DNA of 64,000 nt from Ruminiclostridium hungatei (GTDB taxonomy: Bacteria; Bacillota; Clostridia; Acetivibrionales; DSM-1351): contig NZ_MZGX01000025.1 in the NCBI RefSeq assembly GCF_002051585.1, positions 30,483 through 94,482 of the forward strand, read 5' to 3'. Shown here one piece after another: positions 35,323 to 44,502 of the stretch (its first letter is position 1; every line of letters begins with the position of its first letter). The notes beneath the pieces are model-generated. The model saw only the letters and a list, made by a program, of their open reading frames with translations. It did not search any database and was not told the DNA's origin. The position numbers were made by a program, and so were the translations under genes.

Positions 35323-37037
35323 GCTACAGCATGAAAGGTAGGGATTACGCCCATATGTACGGCCCCACACTGGGGGACAGGGTGAGGCTGGCAGATACGG
35401 AGCTTATCCTGGAGATAGAAAAGGATTTTACAGTATATGGTGACGAAAGCAAGTTTGGCGGCGGCAAATCCATAAGGGACGGAATGGGACAGAGCTCTTC
35501 GGCATCTGTGAAAACCGGGGCCCTGGATATGCTTGTTACAAATGTGGTAATAATAGATTCCTGGGGTATAGTCAAGGGGGATATAGGTATTAAGGACGGA
35601 AAAATAGTGGGAATAGGGAAATCCGGCAATCCTGATATCATGGAGGGAGTGACTCCCGGCCTGGTAATTGGGGCGGCTACCGAGGTCATAGCGGGAGAGG
35701 GCTTGATAGCCACCGCCGGAGGTATTGACTCACATATTCACTTTATCTGCCCTCAGCAAATAGAAACTGCGCTGTACAGCGGGATTACCACAATGATAGG
35801 AGGGGGCACCGGCCCGGCAGACGGGACCAATGCCACCACCTGCACCCCGGGGAAATACAACATGTTCAGGATGCTGGAAGCAGCGGAGGCCTTCCCAATG
35901 AACCTGGGTTTTCTGGGCAAGGGCAATGCCTCTTTTCCGGAGCCGCTCATTGAACAGATACAGGCCGGTGCAATAGGATTGAAGCTCCATGAAGACTGGG
36001 GAACCACGCCAAAGGCAATAGATACCTGCCTCAGCGTGGCCGACAGGTATGACGTGCAGGTGGCTATTCACACCGATACACTGAATGAGGCGGGTTTTGT
36101 TGAGGATACCATCAACGCCATAAACGGAAGGACCATCCACACCTTTCACACTGAAGGGGCAGGCGGAGGCCACGCTCCCGATATAATCAAGGTGGCGGCC
36201 TTTGACAATGTACTGCCCTCTTCCACAAATCCCACCATGCCCTTTACCGTCAACACAATAGACGAGCATCTGGACATGCTGATGGTATGCCATCACCTGG
36301 ACAGCAGGATAAAGGAAGATGTGGCCTTTGCTGACTCCCGCATAAGGCCGGAGACCATTGCGGCGGAAGATATCCTGCATGATATGGGGGTTTTCAGCAT
36401 GATGAGCTCGGATTCACAGGCCATGGGCAGGGTTGGGGAGGTAATAATCAGAACCTGGCAGACCGCTGACAAGATGAAAAAGCAAAGAGGCCCCCTGAGT
36501 ACCGACAGCAGCAGAAATGACAACTACCGCATTAAAAGATATATTTCAAAGTACACCATAAATCCTGCCATAACCCATGGCATCTCAAATTATGTAGGCT
36601 CTCTTGAGCCCGGAAAGCTGGCGGATATCGTACTGTGGAAACCGGCAATGTTCGGGGTGAAGCCCGAAATGATACTTAAGGGCGGCTTTATCATTGCAAG
36701 CAGAATGGGGGATGCAAATGCGTCAATACCTACACCCCAGCCTGTTATATACAAAAATATGTTCGGAGCTTTTGGAAGTGCGGTGAAATCCACCTGCATG
36801 ACCTTTGTTTCAAAGCTGTCACTGGAGTCGGGACTGCTGGAGGCTCTCAAGCTTAGGAAACAGCTTGTTCCTGTAAGCGGCTGCAGGAACATAACAAAAA
36901 AGGATATGGTTATGAATGCTGCCACCCCCAAGATAGAGGTGGACCCTGAGACCTATGAGGTAAGAGTTGACGGGGAGCATATCACCTGTCAGCCTATGGA
37001 AAAGCTCTCCCTGGCCCAGAGGTATTTTCTGTTTTAG
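35319..37037 (+). CDS. ureC: Urease subunit alpha (catalytic)
   Basis: The protein is 572 residues, the normal size. Nickel ligands are visible: His 139 and His 141 in SHIHF, the carbamylated Lys in GLKLHEDWG (about 222), His in VAIHTDT and HTEGAGGGH (about 250-280), and the Asp in SSDSQAMGR (about 365). The mobile flap Cys-His is in MVCHHLD (about 323). It hydrolyses urea to ammonia and carbamate. No key residue is missing. Confidence 0.98.
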   Translation: MSYSMKGRDYAHMYGPTLGDRVRLADTELILEIEKDFTVYGDESKFGGGKSIRDGMGQSSSASVKTGALDMLVTNVVIIDSWGIVKGDIGIKDGKIVGIGKSGNPDIMEGVTPGLVIGAATEVIAGEGLIATAGGIDSHIHFICPQQIETALYSGITTMIGGGTGPADGTNATTCTPGKYNMFRMLEAAEAFPMNLGFLGKGNASFPEPLIEQIQAGAIGLKLHEDWGTTPKAIDTCLSVADRYDVQVAIHTDTLNEAGFVEDTINAINGRTIHTFHTEGAGGGHAPDIIKVAAFDNVLPSSTNPTMPFTVNTIDEHLDMLMVCHHLDSRIKEDVAFADSRIRPETIAAEDILHDMGVFSMMSSDSQAMGRVGEVIIRTWQTADKMKKQRGPLSTDSSRNDNYRIKRYISKYTINPAITHGISNYVGSLEPGKLADIVLWKPAMFGVKPEMILKGGFIIASRMGDANASIPTPQPVIYKNMFGAFGSAVKSTCMTFVSKLSLESGLLEALKLRKQLVPVSGCRNITKKDMVMNAATPKIEVDPETYEVRVDGEHITCQPMEKLSLAQRYFLF

Positions 37038-37107
37038 TACAACATTCGATAAACAGGGTGCATAAATTTGGAGAAGATTTTTTGGAAATACAAGGCGGAG
37101 GATGAAT

Positions 37108-37704
37108 ATGATAATAGAAAACATTGTTTGCGGTGAGCCTGATAAATTCGATCTCACAGGTTTTGAAAAGGATTATGTTGAAATTGAATGGTATGAGGTT
37201 GCTAAAAAAATATTATATAAGATAAGCAAAAATGGGGCAGAGGTGGGCATAAAGCTTAATAATGACCGCGGTATAAAGCAGGGTGATATTCTCAGCATAG
37301 AGGGGAACAGGGCTCTCATCGCGGAAATTCCGGAATGTGAGTGCATTGGGTTAAAGCCTCTGACTCAGGTAATGATGGGAAAGGCCTGCTATGAAATCGG
37401 AAACAGGCATTCTCCTCTGTTTTACCAGGAGGACAGACTGCTGCTGCCTTATGATCCCCCGCTTTTGGAGGCTTTGAAAAAGTGCGGCTTTGATGCGTAT
37501 AAATGTACTGCAAGGCTGATAACGCCGCTGGGCGGGCAGGGCGGACATTCACACAGCCACAAACATGGTGATGGACACAACCACGAACATGGCGACGAAC
37601 ACAGCCACGAACACAATCACGGGCACAGCCACGAACATGGCGATGAACACAGCCACAAAAAACAAGAGGTGCGTATGTATGAAATCACACATTCCCGCAG
37701 ATAA
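37108..37704 (+). CDS. ureE: Urease accessory protein UreE, nickel chaperone with His-rich tail
   Basis: The protein is about 198 residues. The N-terminal UreE domain and the metal-binding core (YEIGNRHSPLF, about 96-106) are present. The C-terminal tail from about residue 146 carries 16 His in about 40 residues, expected to bind several nickel ions. At the DNA level the tail contains a 48-base duplication (27-base copies at 37582 and 37630). GGAGG abuts the ATG at 37102, so the ATG at 37108, six bases away, is preferred. The end overlaps ureF by 26 bases. Confidence 0.93.
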   Translation: MIIENIVCGEPDKFDLTGFEKDYVEIEWYEVAKKILYKISKNGAEVGIKLNNDRGIKQGDILSIEGNRALIAEIPECECIGLKPLTQVMMGKACYEIGNRHSPLFYQEDRLLLPYDPPLLEALKKCGFDAYKCTARLITPLGGQGGHSHSHKHGDGHNHEHGDEHSHEHNHGHSHEHGDEHSHKKQEVRMYEITHSRR

Positions 37705-38404
37705 AGCATCAGCCAATCTCAGGTCCCGGCTGCAGCTCCTGCATCTCAGCGACCCGCTGCTGCCCATAGGCGGCTTTACACATTCCTACGGCCTGGAGAC
37801 CTATGTCCAGAAGGAGCTTGTAAACAGCAGTCCGCAGGTAAAAAAATATCTGGTGGCATATTTGAAGCACAATTATATGTACAATGATCTGCTGGCCATG
37901 AGATTGTCCTGGGAATATTCCCGGGAAAAGAATGTTCCGGGAATAGTTGAACTGAACAATGTGCTATGCGCGTCAAAGGCTCCCAGGGAACTGCGGAATG
38001 CAAGCACCAAACTCGGGCTGAGGCTTGTGAAAATCCTTGAGTCCCAACTGGGCAGGGAGCCGCTGTTTATGGAGTACCTGAAGGCAGTGGGAGAGGGAAA
38101 GTGTGAAAGCAATTACAGTGTGGTATACGGCCTGGCGGCATTTCTCCTTGACATAGACAAGGAGGACGCCATGTGTGCTATTGCCTATGCTGCTGCCTCG
38201 GCAACCGTAAACAATTGTGCAAAGCTGATACCTCTGAGCCAGATGGACGGTCAGAAGATTCTCTTTGAAGTGCAGGACACCCTTGAAGAGATAGTCCACG
38301 GGGCAAAAGAGCTGAAGCCTGAAGAGCTGGGCTTGTGCAGCATAGGCTTTGATATCAGGTCAATGCAGCATGAAAGGCTTTATACCAGGATATATATTTC
38401 CTAG
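37679..38404 (+). CDS. ureF: Urease accessory protein UreF
   Basis: The protein is about 241 residues, the usual UreF length. [26 protein letters not shown] (about 14-39, shown in part by LLPIGGF and HSYGLE) is the family signature. It acts in the UreDFG complex that activates UreC. The ATG at 37679 lies inside the end of ureE, with AGAGGTG about 9 bases upstream; the open frame extends further up only through the His-repeat DNA. Translational coupling with ureE is likely. Confidence 0.93.
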   Translation: MKSHIPADKASANLRSRLQLLHLSDPLLPIGGFTHSYGLETYVQKELVNSSPQVKKYLVAYLKHNYMYNDLLAMRLSWEYSREKNVPGIVELNNVLCASKAPRELRNASTKLGLRLVKILESQLGREPLFMEYLKAVGEGKCESNYSVVYGLAAFLLDIDKEDAMCAIAYAAASATVNNCAKLIPLSQMDGQKILFEVQDTLEEIVHGAKELKPEELGLCSIGFDIRSMQHERLYTRIYIS

Positions 38405-38471
38405 GGAAAAAGTCAACAGAAAACAGTTATTTATAAATCAATCCAAATCAATCCGAAAGGCAAGGTATACT

Positions 38472-39080
38472 ATGGGATACGTTAAGATAGGAATAGGCGG
38501 GCCGGTAGGTTCGGGAAAGACTGCAATCATAGAGAGGCTTACAAGAAGGCTGTCGGGTGAATACAGCATCGGAGTGGTGACAAATGACATCTACACTAAA
38601 GAGGATGCGGAATTTCTTATAAAAAACAGTGCACTGCCCGCTGAGAGAATTGTGGGCGTTGAAACGGGAGGCTGCCCTCATACTGCTATCAGGGAAGACG
38701 CCTCCATGAATCTGGAAGCGGTGGAGGAACTGACAAATAAATTCAGGGATATTGAAATTGTATTTATTGAAAGCGGCGGGGACAACTTGTCCGCAACCTT
38801 CAGTCCCGAGCTTGCAGATGCCACAATCTACGTAATAGATGTGGCGGAGGGAGACAAGATTCCCAGAAAGGGCGGACCCGGTATAACAAGATCGGATCTG
38901 CTTGTAATCAATAAAATTGACCTTGCTCCGTATGTGGGAGCAAACCTTGCGGTAATGGACAGGGATTCCAGGAAAATGAGAGGAACAAAGCCCTTTGTTT
39001 TCACAAATCTCAATACCAATGAGGGCCTGGACAGGGTAATAAGCTGGATTAAGCGCAGTGTACTGCTGGAGGGAGTATAG
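38472..39080 (+). CDS. ureG: Urease accessory GTPase UreG
   Basis: The protein is 202 residues. It has the P-loop GGPVGSGKT (about 9-17), [14 protein letters not shown] (about 36-49), the Cys-Pro-His metal motif in [11 protein letters not shown] (about 71) and the NKIDL guanine-specificity motif (about 146). It couples GTP hydrolysis to nickel delivery into urease. The ATG at 38472 fits homologues; no strong ribosome binding site is seen (CAAGG), so reinitiation after ureF is possible. Confidence 0.96.
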   Translation: MGYVKIGIGGPVGSGKTAIIERLTRRLSGEYSIGVVTNDIYTKEDAEFLIKNSALPAERIVGVETGGCPHTAIREDASMNLEAVEELTNKFRDIEIVFIESGGDNLSATFSPELADATIYVIDVAEGDKIPRKGGPGITRSDLLVINKIDLAPYVGANLAVMDRDSRKMRGTKPFVFTNLNTNEGLDRVISWIKRSVLLEGV

Positions 39081-39119
39081 CTCCCGCTGCCGGGTCAATT
39101 ATAAAAAGGAGGTGGTATT

Positions 39120-39926
39120 ATGGCTAATATGTTTGGAACCGACAGTGTGCTATACATAAAAACAGGGCTTTCAAACAACAGGACCATAGTCTCGGATTCA
39201 TATTTTACCGCCCCCTGTAAGATAGTAAGGCCTTTTTACAACTATGAGCGAAACATGGCGGAGCTTATGGTCATGAGCGCCTCCGCCGGCGTAATGGAGG
39301 GTGACTGCTACAGGGCGGACATAGAGGTTGGAACGTCCTGCGCTCTGTCACTGCAGGGCCAGTCCTATACCAAAATACATAAGATGAATAGCGGGTACGC
39401 AAAGCAGATAAATAGCTTCAACATAAAAGAGGGGGCATTATTTGACTATGACCCCAGGCCCTCCATACCCTTTGGCGGCTCTGAGTTTATATCCGAGACT
39501 GCCTGTCACCTGCACAGGGGTGCCCGGTACATTTATTCCGAGATATTGTCCTGCGGGCGGAAAAAAAGCGGGGAGCAATTTGCATTCAGAAGCTATAGAA
39601 ACATAAACAGGATATTCTATTGCGGCAAGCTTATTTTTCTGGATAATCAGGAATTAAGACCTTCAAGTCAGGCTTTAAGTGAGGTGGGCTTCTTTGAAGG
39701 CTACAGCCACCAGGGAACTCTGGGGTATTTTTCAGAGGCTGAGGACAGAGTCGCCATGGCAGAAAGGCTCTATAAGGTTCTTGAAACCTTTCACGGAGTG
39801 GAGGCGGGAATATCCACCACCTTTGAACACGGTACGGTAATACGCCTGCTGGGCAATGGGAGCGATTATCTGGAACGGATATTCAAGGAAATAAGAGATG
39901 AAATATACCGGATGCAGCCGGACTGA
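39120..39926 (+). CDS. ureD: Urease accessory protein UreD/UreH
   Basis: The protein is 268 residues. Family features are FTAPCKIVRPFY (about 29-40), MSASAGVMEGDCY (about 53-65), YTKIHKM and FDYDPRPSIPFGGSEF (about 108-124). UreD scaffolds UreF and UreG on apo-urease. It is the last gene of the cluster, 39 bases after ureG and behind AAAGGAGGTGG. Its C-terminal half is less conserved, as usual. Confidence 0.93.
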   Translation: MANMFGTDSVLYIKTGLSNNRTIVSDSYFTAPCKIVRPFYNYERNMAELMVMSASAGVMEGDCYRADIEVGTSCALSLQGQSYTKIHKMNSGYAKQINSFNIKEGALFDYDPRPSIPFGGSEFISETACHLHRGARYIYSEILSCGRKKSGEQFAFRSYRNINRIFYCGKLIFLDNQELRPSSQALSEVGFFEGYSHQGTLGYFSEAEDRVAMAERLYKVLETFHGVEAGISTTFEHGTVIRLLGNGSDYLERIFKEIRDEIYRMQPD

Positions 39927-40024
39927 CTGCATGAGAAACCGGGATGACCGGCTGATTTCTGTCTGATTGACGTATGTATGGTTGCCGATGAAGGAATGGA
40001 TAACACAAATGCCATCCATTCCTC

Positions 40025-40118
40025 AATCGTGTCAGGGTGCCGCTGCCGGCACCAAAAAGCTCCAATCCTGTGGGATATTTAATATCCCGAGTGAGAAAGA
40101 AGATTGGAAGCCTTTTTT
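40025..40118 (+). ncRNA. Unidentified structured RNA motif, copy 2 (3' end of the urease operon)
   Basis: AATCGTGTCAGG (40025-40036) is identical to copy 1 at 23845. It is followed by hairpin GGTGCCG/CGGCACC (40036-40053), AGCTCCAATC (40058-40067), an extra hairpin GGGATATT/AATATCCC (40072-40088), GAGTGAGAA, and GATTGGAAGC (40102-40111) pairing back to AGCTCCAATC, then TTTTTT. It terminates plus-strand transcription just before the convergent stop at 40122. A further hairpin, GGAATGGAT/ATCCATTCC (39993-40022), lies immediately upstream. Confidence 0.5.
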
Positions 40119-40121
40119 CAA

Positions 40122-41429
40122 TTATTCAATCCTTCTGCATTCAAGGTAAAAGCGTTTTTCTTCTGCTTCGCCCATTGAGAAGGTTTTCCTGGGAAGAGCG
40201 CCATCCAGGATAACTGTCTTAAACAGGTCGGTCTTATTCATGGAAGGCAGGAAAATACCCATATTGCCCTGCTGTGAACCCAGCTTTCTGACAACTTCCT
40301 CACCATGAATATAATCGATTTTAACCTGGGGATGCTCCTTCATATAGCTGTCCAAAAAGACTTGCAGCGTACCTACCTCCAGGTTGCTGGCGGGATTTGC
40401 TATTGAAACCGTGCCCTCTCCCTTGTCCGTTACGTAGCTGAAGGTGTGGGCGGTATTGCCGGAGCAGCACCTGTCTGCCTTCTGATAAAAGGCCTGAAAC
40501 TCATTTATCAGCTCCTGGGGCTCCACATTGAACAAGACCCTGTGAATAGGTTCAAATACAAGCCCGTCATCGTGAACATTCACCAGTTCCACCAGGGCAT
40601 ACCTGGCAGGATGGTTTTCCAACTGGCCGGGAGTAAGGCTTTTCTTAAGATTTTCCCAATGTCCCTTTGCAGATGCCAGAGAATGGTTTCCATCGCCTAC
40701 TGCAAACAGCAGTAAAGCCCTGGAAGCATCTATATTATATTTGCTGCGGAATATATCCTGTTGGGCAAGTCTGTCAAGTGCCGAGGCAACCGAAGCCAGG
40801 TCGGCTTCCTCTGAAACCTTGTAGCCTTTGATATGACCGCCGTTCATCATAAGTTCAAAATCGTAGAGTTTTTCCAACTGAGTGCATTTTTCCGCCAGAG
40901 GTTCAATAACTGTCTTATGAGGATCATCAATAAGCACCATAATATGGGGAAGCTCTATGGGAGCATTCTGCCTTATTTTGATTCTTGGAGGAAGACGGTC
41001 CAGAACAGTTCCCTCAGTGGCACGTATAAGTGCATCCGAACCCTTATTGTAATCATAGCACTCCAGATCCAGAGCCAGCATAAGACCCTTTCTGGATGGT
41101 GCATGAGAAGTTTTTCTGTCTACCAGGATAAAGCATTTGTCAAGGGCTGAAAGCACACCCTGGTCAAGATAGCTTTTCATTGTGGAGTTTATGCCGGAAA
41201 TTCGCTTCTCGCCGTCTCCGTCTTCAAGATAAACCTCAGGAAATACTATGTTCAAGGTTGAGGGAGTTCCGGCGGCTATGGCTTCAACTTCCTTCCAGTA
41301 TTCCCTCTCCGAGGTGTACTGGTCACAGGCCACAACAGCCCATTTGTTCAAAGCCGCTTCCGGGCCAGGCAGCAATATTTCAGGTATATGTACTCCCAAG
41401 CGGGATAAAGTCTTAATGGTATCAGTCAT
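40122..41429 (-). CDS. DUF1015 family protein
   Basis: The protein is 435 residues. It contains VVACDQYTSEREYWKEVE near the N-terminus and FAVGDGNHSLASAKGHWE (about 240-257), blocks typical of the DUF1015 family, often annotated as uncharacterised HTH-like or SpoOJ/ParA/ParB-related proteins. The GDGNHS motif suggests a nucleotide- or metal-binding site related to ParB-type CTPases, which is inference. The ATG at 41429 is preferred over one seven codons upstream because ATGAGGTT provides a ribosome binding site. It is monocistronic. Confidence 0.85.
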   Translation of the reverse strand: MTDTIKTLSRLGVHIPEILLPGPEAALNKWAVVACDQYTSEREYWKEVEAIAAGTPSTLNIVFPEVYLEDGDGEKRISGINSTMKSYLDQGVLSALDKCFILVDRKTSHAPSRKGLMLALDLECYDYNKGSDALIRATEGTVLDRLPPRIKIRQNAPIELPHIMVLIDDPHKTVIEPLAEKCTQLEKLYDFELMMNGGHIKGYKVSEEADLASVASALDRLAQQDIFRSKYNIDASRALLLFAVGDGNHSLASAKGHWENLKKSLTPGQLENHPARYALVELVNVHDDGLVFEPIHRVLFNVEPQELINEFQAFYQKADRCCSGNTAHTFSYVTDKGEGTVSIANPASNLEVGTLQVFLDSYMKEHPQVKIDYIHGEEVVRKLGSQQGNMGIFLPSMNKTDLFKTVILDGALPRKTFSMGEAEEKRFYLECRRIE

Positions 41430-41635
41430 TTTAACCTCATAAAATTTCACGTTATTTTATAAATATTCACAGTAATTTTACATTAATCTCCGTTTTTAGT
41501 CAATTTTCTGAAACAAAAATTTAAAAGGATTTTATATTATTATTTTGAATTTTTTAAACCTCAATTACAAATAATATGTTCAAAGAAATTTCTGATTTCT
41601 TTAAAATGTGAATTTTAATGCAGAGGAGGAAGGCG

Positions 41636-42169
41636 ATGCTTAAAAAGTATAGTGAGGTTTTGGGGCTGCCGGTTATTTCGGCCAGAGACGGCCTCAAAAT
41701 CGGAACCTTGAAGGATATTGTGTTCAGCAAGGACAGCAAAGGCATACTCGCCTTCCTTATGGAAAAGGGCAGCTATGCCGTCAAAGGCAGTGTTATATTG
41801 CCTCCCAATCTTTTAAGCCTGGGGAATGACGCCCTTATTGTGGATAATCCCATGAACCTGATGGAATACAGGCGGTTTAAAAAGCTCCATGATATCCATG
41901 AAAGGAATAATCTGAGGGGGCTTAAGATTTTTACACATTCAGGAGAGGATCTTGGGGTGGTTCAGGATATCCTGTTTGATTACAGAACGGGAAAGGTTGA
42001 AGGGGTTCAGGTATCGGATGGACTTGTCCAGGACATCATAATGGGAAGAAACATACTCCCGTTCTTCGGCAGGATTGAAATAGGCAGCAGCAATATTCTG
42101 GTTGACAGTGAAGCAGTTGAAGAAATGATCAATACTGGTGGAGGCTTGCGAAGCCGGCTGGAAATTTAA
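41636..42169 (+). CDS. PRC-barrel domain protein
   Basis: The protein is about 177 residues with two consecutive PRC-barrel domains: residues 4-75 (LGLPVISARDGLKIGTLKDIVF) and 88-160 (LKIFTHSGEDLGVVQDILFD). PRC barrels occur in RNA-processing (RimM) and photosynthetic proteins; two-domain clostridial versions have no assigned role. GAGGAGG sits in front of the ATG at 41636. It is followed by a small protein gene and a permease gene on the same strand. Confidence 0.87.
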   Translation: MLKKYSEVLGLPVISARDGLKIGTLKDIVFSKDSKGILAFLMEKGSYAVKGSVILPPNLLSLGNDALIVDNPMNLMEYRRFKKLHDIHERNNLRGLKIFTHSGEDLGVVQDILFDYRTGKVEGVQVSDGLVQDIIMGRNILPFFGRIEIGSSNILVDSEAVEEMINTGGGLRSRLEI

Positions 42170-42196
42170 TATTCAATATGACAAGGAGGATATGAT

Positions 42197-42376
42197 ATGA
42201 TGAGAAATTTTGCCAGGGGACTTGTAATAGGCGGTTTGATAGGGGCATCAATAAGTGTTCTTACAAATCCTGAAATAGTCGACCCCCATATGAGAAAAAA
42301 GATGATCAAGTCAGGCAGAAAGATTTGGCACAGGTCCAATCATGTTTTTGGTGACATGATGCACATGTTCAGATAA
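42197..42376 (+). CDS. Small YtxH-like protein
   Basis: The protein is 59 residues starting MMRNFARGLVIGGLIGASI. It has one short hydrophobic, Gly-rich segment, then VLTNPEIVDP and a basic tail, resembling small YtxH-type stress or envelope proteins. AAGGAGG at 42183-42189 is 7 bases upstream. It follows the PRC-barrel gene by 27 bases. The gene is missed easily because of its size, but codon usage and the ribosome binding site support it. Confidence 0.75.
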   Translation: MMRNFARGLVIGGLIGASISVLTNPEIVDPHMRKKMIKSGRKIWHRSNHVFGDMMHMFR

Positions 42377-42391
42377 CCGGAGCATTGAAAG

Positions 42392-42423
42392 CTAAAAGCC
42401 GAACATTTATGTTTGGCTTTTAG
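42392..42423 (+). repeat. Intercistronic hairpin before the AI-2E permease gene
   Basis: CTAAAAGCC (42392-42400) pairs with GGCTTTTAG (42415-42423), with GAAC/GTTT extension inside. There is no T-run after the stem on the plus strand, so it is either a weak terminator or a processing hairpin ahead of the ribosome binding site AGGAGGG. Confidence 0.45.
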
Positions 42424-42443
42424 TGCTTTAGGAGGGCATTATA

Positions 42444-43493
42444 TTGAGAAATATTAAAAAGACAGTATTTTACATAATACTGGTTTTGATTACTATCGGA
42501 CTTATATTCTTCATCTACTATTTCAGTGATAAAATATTTAAAATCCTGGCTCCTTTTTTTATGGGCATTTTTTTAGCCTATGTCATATATCCGCTGGTCA
42601 TAAGATTTGAGCGGAGGGGCATAAAGAGAAGCTATGCGATTTTGATAATATATACGTTTACAGCTCTGTGCCTTGCCATATTCCTGATTTTTATCGCTCC
42701 CCATGTGGTAAGCAATGCAAAGGAGCTTTTCAATACGCTGCCGGATATTGCATCCAGATACAGGGAAATATTTAACTCCTATATATCAAAAATTAAAAGC
42801 AGCAAATGGCCTCCGGAGGTTAAAAATGTCATATTCGGGGAGCTGAATGCAGGTACCGGAGCAATTCAGAAATATGCCACCCAGGCCATGAAGAAATCTC
42901 TTGTCGTACTGGCCTCCTCCATCGGCATACTGCTCAATCTGGTTTTGTCCATGATAATAGCCTACTATATCCTTAAGGATATAGAGGGGATAAAAAAGTC
43001 CACACTGATGCTGGCACCCAAAAAGCTGCGGAACGATCTGATAAACGTGGGAAGGGAACTAAATGCAATAATCACAAATTTTATCAGGGGACAACTGACC
43101 ACCGCTACCATTGTGGGTCTGCTGGAAACCGTGGGACTCTACCTTGTCCACGTGAAATACCCCTTCATACTGGGAGTGGTGGGCGGGGTTGCAAATATAA
43201 TACCCTATTTCGGCCCTGTACTTGGAGCCATACCCGCCGTGTCGCTGGCGCTGCTGCAATCTCCTGTAAAGGCACTGCTGGCAGCCCTGGTTTTTATAAT
43301 TGTCCAGCAAATCGACAACGCCTTTATATCTCCCAAGATTATAGAAGGAAAGCTGGGACTCCACCCAATCACCACCATAATTGCAGTACTGGTGGGAGGG
43401 GAATTCTTCGGCATTATGGGAATGCTTCTGGGAGTACCTGTAACAGCAATGATAAAAATTTTACTGAAACGGGCTGTGGACATGCTGGTATAG
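42444..43493 (+). CDS. AI-2E family transporter (PerM/YtvI-like permease)
   Basis: The protein is 349 residues. Hydrophobic segments near the N-terminus (about 8-85) and from about 140 onward enclose a hydrophilic part. Family blocks GGVANIIPYFGPVLGAIPA (about 248-266) and VQQIDNAFISPKIIEG (about 288) are present, and closely parallel the paralogue at 3667-4845. The TTG start follows AGGAGGG at 42430-42436. Substrate unknown. Confidence 0.9.
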   Translation: MRNIKKTVFYIILVLITIGLIFFIYYFSDKIFKILAPFFMGIFLAYVIYPLVIRFERRGIKRSYAILIIYTFTALCLAIFLIFIAPHVVSNAKELFNTLPDIASRYREIFNSYISKIKSSKWPPEVKNVIFGELNAGTGAIQKYATQAMKKSLVVLASSIGILLNLVLSMIIAYYILKDIEGIKKSTLMLAPKKLRNDLINVGRELNAIITNFIRGQLTTATIVGLLETVGLYLVHVKYPFILGVVGGVANIIPYFGPVLGAIPAVSLALLQSPVKALLAALVFIIVQQIDNAFISPKIIEGKLGLHPITTIIAVLVGGEFFGIMGMLLGVPVTAMIKILLKRAVDMLV

Positions 43494-43512
43494 ATACAGT
43501 TTTCCTGTAAAA

Positions 43513-43542
43513 GGGGTTTGCTTAAGGTTTGCTTAAAACCCC
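43513..43542 (+). repeat. Hairpin containing an 11-bp tandem repeat
   Basis: GGTTTGCTTAA occurs twice in tandem (43515-43525 and 43526-43536), inside a GGGGTTT/AAACCCC stem. It lies 20 bases after the permease stop codon and may help terminate the transcript, although no T-run follows. Confidence 0.5.
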
Positions 43543-43659
43543 CTTGCCATAATGAAGCCTTGCATATATCATATTGCTATGGGCACAGGGACATATTTTA
43601 TACAGAAAGAGCCAATACTCTAATCAGGTGCCGTTAAAATATTCTTTATGGAGGCAGGA

Positions 43660-43992
43660 ATGAAACTATCCAGAAAACTTAAGCTCAGAATAATTATGGG
43701 GATTGCGGCTGCAATGATTTTGTACGGTATACTGGACAAGTTTTTCAAATTCAATATTGATGAAAAGCTTGTAAACAATGTGGGCATGGTATTGATGATA
43801 GGTGCTTTCGGGATGCTCTTCAGCCGCAGCGGGCAGGAGGACATAGAACAGGGAGCCGGTCAGGAACCGGAACATAAGTCGGAGGAGGAGCTTGCACAGC
43901 TTGAACAGACGGCACTTGAGAATGATATGGTGAAGGATCAGGACAAGGGAGCCGTAAATAATGACGACAGCAGGAATGATCTGCGCTCTTGA
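43660..43992 (+). CDS. Small membrane protein of unknown function
   Basis: The protein is about 110 residues. Two hydrophobic segments (about 10-25 and 42-57) are followed by a strongly acidic Glu/Gln/Asp-rich tail. No family is recognised. GGAGG at 43650-43654 supports the ATG at 43660; another ATG at 43648 overlaps it. It is preceded by the permease gene and followed by the valine T-box. Confidence 0.7.
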   Translation: MKLSRKLKLRIIMGIAAAMILYGILDKFFKFNIDEKLVNNVGMVLMIGAFGMLFSRSGQEDIEQGAGQEPEHKSEEELAQLEQTALENDMVKDQDKGAVNNDDSRNDLRS

Positions 43993-44049
43993 CAGATGCG
44001 GGCAGATTTTATATCATATTTTTATTACTTAAGGAAATTTATTAATTTC

Positions 44050-44403
44050 ATATCATAAGCAATGAACAAGAGGAGTAAGCAGTAGGTTTTCCCCAGAGAG
44101 AAACCGCAGGAGCCGGATTGTATCAAATTGGTTCCCAGGGTGAAAGGTTTCGGAAACAGCCTGCCGAAGGTAGCTTGGGAGCTCCGCACCGAAAAGGGCC
44201 GCATTCCAGGGAGGATTGTCTCCATTGGCAGGTATGGCTGCAAAGTAGGCTGCGGCGGAGTATCGTCCGTTAAACCGATCAGAGATGCAGGTTATTTGAT
44301 ATGAGCAGCCGGAAACCCGGCCATAGCCTATGGAAAATAATGTGAAATTTTGGTGGTACCGCGAAAAACAGCTTCGTCCAAATACTGGACGGGGTTTTTT
44401 TGT
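44050..44403 (+). promoter_or_regulatory. T-box leader (predicted valine-specific)
   Basis: The leader contains the stem I elements GGAGTAAGCAG and CAGAGAG (44091-44101 region), GGGTGAAAGG, a likely specifier context GAAGGTAGC with GTA (Val) at 44170-44172, the T-box sequence TGGTGGTACCGCG (44351-44363), and a terminator CTTCGTCCA/TGGACGGGG (44372-44394) with TTTTTTT. Uncharged tRNA-Val should favour antitermination and so raise valS expression. The specifier assignment is inferred from context and from valS downstream. Confidence 0.9.
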
Positions 44404-44502
44404 TTTCCGGGGACGGGCTGCTTCAGTTAACCGGACTGATACCGGCTGATTACTGATTCATGTTCGGAAACGGTAAGTTTTTAAAGAGAAAGGAGAAAAA
44501 CT

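Noticed and set aside
37565..37678. An upstream extension of ureF within the ureE His-repeat
   Set aside because: The extension is Thr/Asn/Met repeat sequence produced by reading the His-repeat in another frame; UreF homologues begin near the ATG at 37679.
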